From positions 1,492,364 to 1,556,363 of the forward strand of contig NZ_AP019368.1 of NCBI RefSeq assembly GCF_004295685.1: DNA of 64,000 bases. Direction: 5' to 3'. This DNA comes from Fluviispira sanaruensis (lineage in GTDB: Bacteria > Bdellovibrionota_B > Oligoflexia > Silvanigrellales > Silvanigrellaceae). Below are positions 17,049 to 23,755 of the stretch, piece after piece. The notes beneath the pieces were generated by a model, which was given only the letters and a program-made list of their open reading frames with translations, did no database searches and was not told where the DNA came from. Position numbers and translations under genes: made by a program. Position 1 is the first letter of the stretch, and every line of letters begins with the position of its first letter.

Positions 17049-17077
17049 ACTGTATCACAATGATTGCACATTGACAA
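17049..17077 (-). promoter_or_regulatory. Sigma-70-type promoter for leader peptide/MFS unit
   Basis: On the minus strand: TTGTCA (17077-17072, 5 of 6 to consensus), 17-base spacer, TACAGT (17054-17049, 4 of 6). Predicted transcription start near 17042, about 20 bases before the leader ATG. Confidence 0.5.
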
Positions 17078-17333
17078 GTACAAAAAATAAACGTCTATTT
17101 TCATTCATTTAAACCGACAAAGCAACTGATTAAAGTCTGATAAGTAACAATTGGTTTATTCTTTGCGTCCATCTTGTCTTTTCGTATTTTTTTGGATAAT
17201 AGTGAGTTGTATTAATGACAATTAAGAATGCTAAAATGAGGTGTGGAAGCTTGAGGGTTTTCAGAGATTTATATTCATTAATATCATATGCTTATATCTT
17301 GGTTGACTTCCATTTTTCTTAGAGGAGACAAAA

Positions 17334-18431
17334 ATGAAGTTATTTTCGCATGTTGAACAAATGGGCCATGAGCAGATTGTTTTCTGCTGCGATAAGGAAT
17401 CGGGCTTAAAAGCGATCATTGCTATCCATGATACCACTTTGGGGCCTGCGCTGGGTGGCACTCGTCTTTTGCCATATGAAAAAGAAGACGATGCATTTAA
17501 TGACGTCTTACGCTTAAGCAGAGGAATGACTTATAAAGCAGCTTGTGCGGGGCTGGCATTGGGTGGTGGAAAAGCTGTCATCATAGCTGATCCAAGTCAA
17601 AAATCGGAAGCTATGTTTCGCTCCTATGGAAGGTTCGTAGAATCTCTCAATGGACGTTATATCACTGCAGAAGACATGAACACAAATGTGGCAAATATGG
17701 ATCACATTCGTTTGGAAACTCGTTATGTTACCGGCGTTTCAGCTGGTCTCGGCGGAAGCGGAGATCCAAGTATTATGACTGCAAAAGGAGTTCTCTATGG
17801 AATTGATGCGTCCGTAAAATATCGCTTGGGTAAAAGTGAGTTACGCGGAATTAAAATTGCAGTTCAAGGGATTGGTGCTGTTGGAAAACACCTGTGCAAA
17901 ATGTTACATGACAGAGGTGCTCAACTTTATGTCACCGACATCGACGATCAAAAATTGAAACAAGCACATTCGTTATACAACGCAACAATTGTAACGGAAG
18001 CAGAACTTTATGCCTTAGATGTGGACGTTTATGCTCCTTGTGCGCGCGGTTCTGTGCTAAACTCTTCCACTATTCCTAAGTTAAAAGCAAAGGTGATTGC
18101 TGGTTGTGCAAATAATCAACTTGAAGATGAAGAAAAGCACGCAAAAATATTAAAAGAAAATAAAATTCTTTATGCTCCTGATTATGTGATCAATGCAGGT
18201 GGATTGATAAATGTTGCAAATGAACTCACTGGGTATAATCTCGAGAAGGTTGAATCTGAAATTGCGCGTATTGCTAACACTCTAGATTCAATTTATATCG
18301 AGGCGGACAAATTAGGTTTGACAACACAGGAAGCAGCGAAGCGTTTTGCAGAAAAGCGCATTCAAAGTGTTGCAAATTTAAAGACAATGTCGAGTTTTAA
18401 ACATTCTGCAATTGGTAATATAATAAAGTAA
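17334..18431 (+). CDS. ldh: Leucine dehydrogenase (Glu/Leu/Phe/Val dehydrogenase family)
   Basis: NAD-dependent oxidative deamination of branched-chain amino acids to 2-oxo acids, cytoplasmic. 365 residues, normal for leucine dehydrogenase. Seen: glycine-rich substrate loop GPALGGTRLLPY, catalytic Lys80 in GLALGGGKAVI, Rossmann motif GIGAVG in IKIAVQGIGAVGKH, and APDYVINAGGLINVANE near the C-terminus. AGAGGAGA (17321-17328) sets the start. It is followed within 5 bases by an EVE-domain gene and then a thiolase. This suggests a small amino-acid/acyl-CoA catabolic operon. Confidence 0.93.
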   Translation: MKLFSHVEQMGHEQIVFCCDKESGLKAIIAIHDTTLGPALGGTRLLPYEKEDDAFNDVLRLSRGMTYKAACAGLALGGGKAVIIADPSQKSEAMFRSYGRFVESLNGRYITAEDMNTNVANMDHIRLETRYVTGVSAGLGGSGDPSIMTAKGVLYGIDASVKYRLGKSELRGIKIAVQGIGAVGKHLCKMLHDRGAQLYVTDIDDQKLKQAHSLYNATIVTEAELYALDVDVYAPCARGSVLNSSTIPKLKAKVIAGCANNQLEDEEKHAKILKENKILYAPDYVINAGGLINVANELTGYNLEKVESEIARIANTLDSIYIEADKLGLTTQEAAKRFAEKRIQSVANLKTMSSFKHSAIGNIIK

Positions 18432-18435
18432 CAAC

Positions 18436-18930
18436 ATGGATTTAGAAATTAACAGTGATAGTAAATTTTGGCTTATGAAGTCAGAGCCTGATGTTTTTTC
18501 TTTTTTTGATTTAGAAAGAAGAGAAAATCAAAAAGAACAATGGGATGGTGTGAGAAATTATCAGGCTCGAAATTTCATGATGAATGATATGAAAGTAGGT
18601 GATAAAATATTATTTTATCACTCCAATGCAACCCCTCCTGGAATTGCTGGCCTCTGTGAAGTTGTGGAAGAAGCGAAGCCTGATAACACTGCGCTTGATC
18701 CAAAATCAGAATATTTTGATCCAAAATCAACAAAAGAAATTCCACGCTGGTTTGCCGTAACGGTCGGTAAACCGCAGAGGCTTGAGAGTTTTGTTTCCTT
18801 AACTGAGATGCGTGAAGAAAAAGAATTAAAAGATATGTTGCTCTTGCGTAAAGGTCAGAGACTTTCTATCTTGCCCGTGTCTCAGCAAGAGTACAGTTGC
18901 ATTTTAAAAATAGCTTCGAGCAGAAAATAG
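18436..18930 (+). CDS. EVE domain-containing protein
   Basis: 164 residues, a single EVE domain of the PUA-like superfamily (relatives of thymocyte nuclear protein 1). Landmarks: FWLMKSEPDVFSFFDL at the N-terminus, WDGVRNYQARNFM, VGDKILFYHSNATPPGIAGLCEV and RWFAVTV. The EVE fold binds modified bases in known members, so a nucleic-acid-binding role is possible. Location inside a metabolic operon gives no support for a specific target. It starts 4 bases after the leucine dehydrogenase stop with no clear ribosome site, which fits translational coupling. Confidence 0.9.
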   Translation: MDLEINSDSKFWLMKSEPDVFSFFDLERRENQKEQWDGVRNYQARNFMMNDMKVGDKILFYHSNATPPGIAGLCEVVEEAKPDNTALDPKSEYFDPKSTKEIPRWFAVTVGKPQRLESFVSLTEMREEKELKDMLLLRKGQRLSILPVSQQEYSCILKIASSRK

Positions 18931-18939
18931 AGGAACAAA

Positions 18940-20115
18940 ATGAAAAATGTTTATATCGTATCTGCAAAAAGAACTCCTGTCGGTCGTTTTCAAGGCGTAT
19001 TTAAAACTGTTTCCGCTGCACGTTTAGGAGCAAATGCTATACAGGCCGCAATTGAAGCAAGTGGAGTGAGTAATACCCATATCGATGAAATCATTATGGG
19101 CGAAGTTTTAACTGCAGGAGTTGGACAAGCACCTGCAAGACAAGCTGCTATTTATGCGGGCTTACCGGATTCCGTCCAAGCTTTAACGATTGGTAAGGTC
19201 TGTGGAAGCGGATTAAAATCTGTCGTTTTAGGAGCTCAATCCATTTTGGTTGGCGACTCTCATCTTGTCATTGCGGGTGGGCAAGAGAGTATGAGCAATG
19301 CACCTTATTTATTACCCAATGCGCGTGATGGCTTACGCATGGGGAATAAAGAAATTATTGACTCAATGATTCAAGATGGTCTTTGGGATCCCTATAATAA
19401 TTTGCATATGGGAAATTGTGCAGAAATTTGTGCAAAAGATTATAAAATAACGCGGGAAGAACAAGATGCTTTTGCTTTAGAAAGTTACAATCGTGCGCGG
19501 AGAGCAATGGATCAAGGATTGTTTCAAAACGAAATAGCACCGGTTTCAGTAGTTTCATCTAAAGTAACAACTGAAGTAACAGAAGATGAAGAACCCAAAG
19601 CAGCAGACCTCGCTAAGATGAAGAGTCTTAAACCTGCTTTTGAGAAAGATGGTACAATTACTGCGGCCAACGCTTCTAAAATAAATGATGGCGCTGCTGC
19701 ACTTATTTTAGCGTCAGAAGAAGCAGTTAAAAAGTATAATTTAAAACCATTGGCTAAAATTATAAATTGGGCAGGGCATGCTCAAGATCCAAAATGGTTT
19801 ACAACAGCGCCTATTGCAGCTATCCAAAAAGTATTGATAAAAGCAAAATTATCATCCCAGGATATTGATTTATATGAAATCAATGAAGCATTTGCATTGG
19901 TCGCTATGGCGGCTATGCGGAAATTAGAAATTCCCCATGAAAAAGTGAATCCCAATGGTGGTGCTTGTGCTATAGGCCATCCTATTGGTGCAAGCGGTGC
20001 GCGCATTTTAACAACACTTACACATTCTCTTATTCAGCAAAAAAAGAAGTATGGTCTTGCGACTCTATGTATTGGTGGGGGAGAAGGTATTGCAATGATT
20101 ATTGAACGTGTCTAA
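18940..20115 (+). CDS. Acetyl-CoA C-acetyltransferase (thiolase)
   Basis: Condenses or cleaves acetoacetyl-CoA/3-ketoacyl-CoA. 391 residues, the standard biosynthetic thiolase length. Active-site residues are visible: Cys88 in TIGKVCGSGLKSV, His in GHPIGASGAR, and the second Cys in ATLCIGGGEGIAM. NEAFA is present before it. AGAGGAAC (18929-18936) is a good ribosome site, overlapping the end of the EVE gene. The operon partner leucine dehydrogenase would feed branched-chain degradation, of which a thiolase is the last step. Confidence 0.94.
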   Translation: MKNVYIVSAKRTPVGRFQGVFKTVSAARLGANAIQAAIEASGVSNTHIDEIIMGEVLTAGVGQAPARQAAIYAGLPDSVQALTIGKVCGSGLKSVVLGAQSILVGDSHLVIAGGQESMSNAPYLLPNARDGLRMGNKEIIDSMIQDGLWDPYNNLHMGNCAEICAKDYKITREEQDAFALESYNRARRAMDQGLFQNEIAPVSVVSSKVTTEVTEDEEPKAADLAKMKSLKPAFEKDGTITAANASKINDGAAALILASEEAVKKYNLKPLAKIINWAGHAQDPKWFTTAPIAAIQKVLIKAKLSSQDIDLYEINEAFALVAMAAMRKLEIPHEKVNPNGGACAIGHPIGASGARILTTLTHSLIQQKKKYGLATLCIGGGEGIAMIIERV

Positions 20116-20144
20116 AATCAAAGTATTTTAAAGGATGTTAATTT

Positions 20145-20252
20145 ATGAAATCGGTTGGTAAAATTTCTTATCGAAATAAAGTTCTCTTTGGCAGTGTTCG
20201 TGCAAAAATCTCAATTTGGTTGAGTTCATTTATTGGGAAATTAAAAAAATAA
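20145..20252 (+). CDS. Small cationic peptide gene, 35 residues
   Basis: Begins MKSVGKISYRNKVLFGSV and ends SSFIGKLKK. It has a good ribosome site (AAGGATG, 20131-20137) 7 bases before ATG 20145, and follows the thiolase by 29 bases, so it is probably co-transcribed. Nine Lys/Arg and no Asp/Glu, with the hydrophobic residues spaced as in an amphipathic helix. I recognise no family. It could be a membrane-active or nucleic-acid-binding peptide, or unimportant. Confidence 0.5.
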   Translation: MKSVGKISYRNKVLFGSVRAKISIWLSSFIGKLKK

Positions 20253-20435
20253 TTTCTATTTGGAAGTATTTATTTGCAGTATTTTTTTTAACACTTAAAA
20301 TAATTCCTTCTTTTGCTTATATCAATCAAACAATTAAATATTTTTGATTATTTGTGATATACTATAAATCGCGTACTTTTTTCTTTTCTGCCTAGTTTCG
20401 GAAATTATAAATATATTTTAAAAGCGCTTTAAATA

Positions 20436-21656
20436 TTGTGTCTTTTTAGTTTTAAATCTTGTAAAAATAAACCACAAGAAATAAATAGGGAGAGTGATAA
20501 AATAAATTACACAATCAAGGACTCAGTCGAGCCTTGTGAAAATTTTTATGAATACGTCTGTTCAAATATTCGGGATAGCTTTAAAACATCACTTAATAAT
20601 AGTTCTTACTTATTTGCGAGCATATTTAGGGAACATGCACAAAAAATAAAAAAAGAAATTGGTATTTCAGTTGACGAACAAACAAAAATAAATTTTTTTA
20701 AAGAAAAATGCATTAAAATTGGAAAAGGACCGCAGAGATGCCAAGAGCTGGGAGAAAATTTTTATTTACAAGAGGTGTATGCAAAAAATATAAATAAATT
20801 TATCGAAAAATATTCAGAGAGAAAAGAGAAAGTTATAAATATTTTTAATAATCTAAAGATAACTGCGGTAAAAAAAATTAAAGACAGCTCTTATCTTAAA
20901 GAAAGTAATAAAAATATTGCAATTAAGAAACTCAATGAATTACGACTCATTATTATTGAACCCAGAATAGAAAAAGTGGAAAATGATTTATTAATTAATA
21001 TAAATGACAATGAGTTAGAAAAGGAAAATAAATATGATTTTTTTAATAGTATGGCTTTTGCAAGAGATGAAGAAAATACAGTTTACATTGGATTAAGTGT
21101 TATAAATATCTTAGCAGCTCCTGCTGCGAGTGTTTTGAATGAAAATCGAGTGGCTTTTATTCTTGCCCATGAGTTTGGTCATATAATATTAATTCCTTTA
21201 AATCGTAGTTTATCAAACATTAGAGAATCTTTATTACAAGAATTTAATAACTTACCTGAAAATTCTATCATTTTACCAAACATTTTAAATATTTCTTATG
21301 GTCAGCAAACTTTTTTCGAAAATTTATCCGACTTATTAGGTATGATGAACGTTTATGAGAATTCTCTAGAAAATAAAGTAACAGAAGATGAAAGTATAAA
21401 ATCAAGCGAAAAAGCAAGCGTTGATAAAGATTTCTTTATAGCCTATGCAAGAAATTTTTGTGCAACTAAAGAGGTAGAAAATAAACCCTTAGTGAGAGAA
21501 AAAAATGGTCAAAAGATTCCAATTGATTTGCATGCACGACCAATTTATCGTGTGAATTTGGGAGTGAAGCGCATGGCAGACTTTTCAAAGTTATTTCAAT
21601 GCTCTGCAAAGCATAAATTGAATTTTGATCCATATGCAGAATTAAAAATATGGTAA
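20436..21656 (+). CDS. Short M13 (neprilysin-like) zinc metallopeptidase
   Basis: 406 residues against about 650-750 for ordinary M13 enzymes. Yet it keeps both ends of the family: VEPCENFYEYVCSNI (31-45) matches the N-terminal start, and HARPIYRVNLGVKRMADFSKLF the C-terminal one. The zinc site is intact: HEFGH (His245, Glu246, His249) and Glu295 in FFENLSDLLGM. Mostly the large helical lid region appears to be missing. The start is uncertain: TTG 20436 follows a stop by one codon, has no ribosome site, and the protein then lacks a signal peptide. A signal-like sequence exists upstream in another frame, so the gene may be damaged. Confidence 0.68.
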   Translation: MCLFSFKSCKNKPQEINRESDKINYTIKDSVEPCENFYEYVCSNIRDSFKTSLNNSSYLFASIFREHAQKIKKEIGISVDEQTKINFFKEKCIKIGKGPQRCQELGENFYLQEVYAKNINKFIEKYSERKEKVINIFNNLKITAVKKIKDSSYLKESNKNIAIKKLNELRLIIIEPRIEKVENDLLININDNELEKENKYDFFNSMAFARDEENTVYIGLSVINILAAPAASVLNENRVAFILAHEFGHIILIPLNRSLSNIRESLLQEFNNLPENSIILPNILNISYGQQTFFENLSDLLGMMNVYENSLENKVTEDESIKSSEKASVDKDFFIAYARNFCATKEVENKPLVREKNGQKIPIDLHARPIYRVNLGVKRMADFSKLFQCSAKHKLNFDPYAELKIW

Positions 21657-21711
21657 ATATAATATCATTTTGATTTATATTTTATAATATTAAAAGTTTA
21701 ATGATATAAAA

Positions 21712-23217
21712 TTAAAAGGACTCTCTACGAAAAAGGGGTGGAGCCTGTTCAGTTACAATTTCAAAGTTTTTAGAAATATATTTGGCTATAACAAATCCTA
21801 AAAGTCCATGGGTTAGAGCAGAAGGGTGCAGGTCATCAAAATACATGTAACGTTCATTTTTCTTAATTTCGTCAAGAAGTGTTAATCCATCTTTGGTATT
21901 AGTCAAGTTAATATCATAACGAAAGCCTTCATATTCATAATATTGGAATTTATTTTTTACCAAATCACGGAGCACCTGGCGTATATCAAAAAGTTTAATA
22001 TTTTCAGCTTTCGCTTTTTTTTCTAAATCGTTGTTGAATTTATCGACAAGCCAAGCAAGATGGTTTTTTGTATCTTGTGAAGCTAATTGAAATTTTGGTG
22101 ATATATAAATATCAGGCATATTGAGTAAGAGAAAATTTTTAGCACCACGACTTTTTAATTTGTTTATGCAAGTAAAAATTCCTTTTTGTGCATATTCGAT
22201 CCCTTTTAAATTTTCCCATCCCAACGTAACAAGGTCATTGGGACCTGCCCAAATAATATTTAGATTATTTGAAATATTTGCATATTCTTTAAGATGTTGA
22301 TTTACTTGTTTTTCTAAGCAATATAAAACAGTACCTAATAAAACAGTTTTGATCTGCAAGCTAGATACATTTGTAAAAAAGGAATAATTACCAGCTGTCG
22401 ATCCACCAACAGCATAATTCAGTATGAAGCGATCCACTTTATCTTTTTGCAGTTTATTTGTTAAAATATCTTCATATGTATGGTACTTATCTAGATTTTT
22501 ATTATCTGCCTTATACATTAGATAAGCGGATATCATGTCGCACCAGACAAATCCATTTGTAAAACGCCCAAATGGGGATTTATTTAATATTTTAATATTT
22601 TTGTTAAGTTCATTTAACTTAACAAATATTCTACCCATTGTTGAAGAATACATAAGACCTGTGTCCGATAAGCTGTCACCAAAAATAACGATACGTGATA
22701 TTTTATTATTTGGGGAGCTGCCTAATTTTATTTTTTTAGCAGTGTCTAAGAAAATATCTTCAATGTAGTTATTTTCTATAATAGCTTTGTAGGTACATTC
22801 AGTTAAATTTAAAAGAGATTTAAACCATTGTTTAAATTCATTAATATTGAGTGCCTTTGGATCAATATAGGATCGATTGAATCCATTAAATGTATTTTGT
22901 TTAGATTCATAGATTATATAAAAATTTGCAATAAATTTTTGAATACTTCTGGGTAGTATTTTTCTAAAGATAAAATTTTTATTTTTATTTAATTCTCCGA
23001 TGTTTTCAAGAAAACGTGAACTAAATATATTTTGCGGGTCATTTTCAAGACACAAACAAATTTGAATAGATTTTTTGAGATTAATTGGATTAATTACTTT
23101 AGTATAAATTTTTTCATGAGCTTCTTGAATGCATTCTTGTATAGCTGTGTCTTTTGATTTTCCAACTAAATTTCGACCACCTAAAACTTGTTTTATTGAA
23201 CTTCTTAATTGTCTCAT
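21712..23217 (-). CDS. SGNH/GDSL hydrolase with long N-terminal extension
   Basis: Esterase/lysophospholipase-type enzyme of 501 residues. Catalytic blocks in order: FGDSLSDTG (nucleophile Ser182), Gly in NYAVGGSTAGNYS, GPNDL (block III), and DDLHPS (Asp and His near residue 480). The arrangement resembles the bacterial phospholipase/haemolysin GDSL group such as Legionella PlaA-like enzymes. The first about 172 residues match nothing I know and contain no signal peptide; secretion, if any, would need another route. The stop is 55 bases from the convergent peptidase gene. The ATG at 23217 has no strong ribosome site. Confidence 0.82.
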   Translation of the reverse strand: MRQLRSSIKQVLGGRNLVGKSKDTAIQECIQEAHEKIYTKVINPINLKKSIQICLCLENDPQNIFSSRFLENIGELNKNKNFIFRKILPRSIQKFIANFYIIYESKQNTFNGFNRSYIDPKALNINEFKQWFKSLLNLTECTYKAIIENNYIEDIFLDTAKKIKLGSSPNNKISRIVIFGDSLSDTGLMYSSTMGRIFVKLNELNKNIKILNKSPFGRFTNGFVWCDMISAYLMYKADNKNLDKYHTYEDILTNKLQKDKVDRFILNYAVGGSTAGNYSFFTNVSSLQIKTVLLGTVLYCLEKQVNQHLKEYANISNNLNIIWAGPNDLVTLGWENLKGIEYAQKGIFTCINKLKSRGAKNFLLLNMPDIYISPKFQLASQDTKNHLAWLVDKFNNDLEKKAKAENIKLFDIRQVLRDLVKNKFQYYEYEGFRYDINLTNTKDGLTLLDEIKKNERYMYFDDLHPSALTHGLLGFVIAKYISKNFEIVTEQAPPLFRRESF

Positions 23218-23755
23218 AGCTTTTCCATATCCAAGACGAGATATTATTAATTAAATAATATTCAATTTTTATTCTGCTATCATAATAAATCTTAACAAAA
23301 TTATTTATATTTAAATAGCAAAGTTTTATCAAACACACAAAAATTTTAAGCTGTTGTATCTTTATAAAGAATGAACTGAATTATTCAATTCAATAATTAT
23401 TATATGTAAATTAATATTTTTATCAAGTTTGTTAATGAGATTATTTAGTATTAAATCAGAAGTCAGATCTTATTCATTTATCTATGAAAGTATTATGAAA
23501 AACGGATAATTTTATTTTATTTGTGAACAAGATGTGATTTTTACACAGAATATCGATTCTGGCTGTAGTTAAAAATGCCTATTTAAAATAAGCTGAAAAA
23601 TATAGCAATTTTTCTTTATCTGTTTGAGCCTAACCTTATTTTCCTTGCGCTTCATACTATAGATGATTATAGCAAATGTTGTATATTCATATTGAGATGA
23701 ACTTTTAAGCAGTTCAGTTCTTTGATGAGTTTAGTGTCAATAATTGGAGGAAGTT
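23218..23755. other. AT-rich intergenic region without a supported gene
   Basis: 538 bases between divergent hydrolase and helicase genes. It contains AATTATT (23379-23385) / AATAATT (23392-23398) as a small inverted repeat and the helicase ribosome site GGAGG (23746-23750). No ORF with a ribosome site, no RNA gene recognised. Confidence 0.5.

Noticed and set aside
17215-17322. 35-codon ORF upstream of leucine dehydrogenase
   Set aside because: No ribosome site and no protein-like pattern; probably spacer.
23744-23755. Longer helicase start at TTG 23744
   Set aside because: It would lie on top of the GGAGG ribosome site; TTG 23756 is correctly spaced from it.
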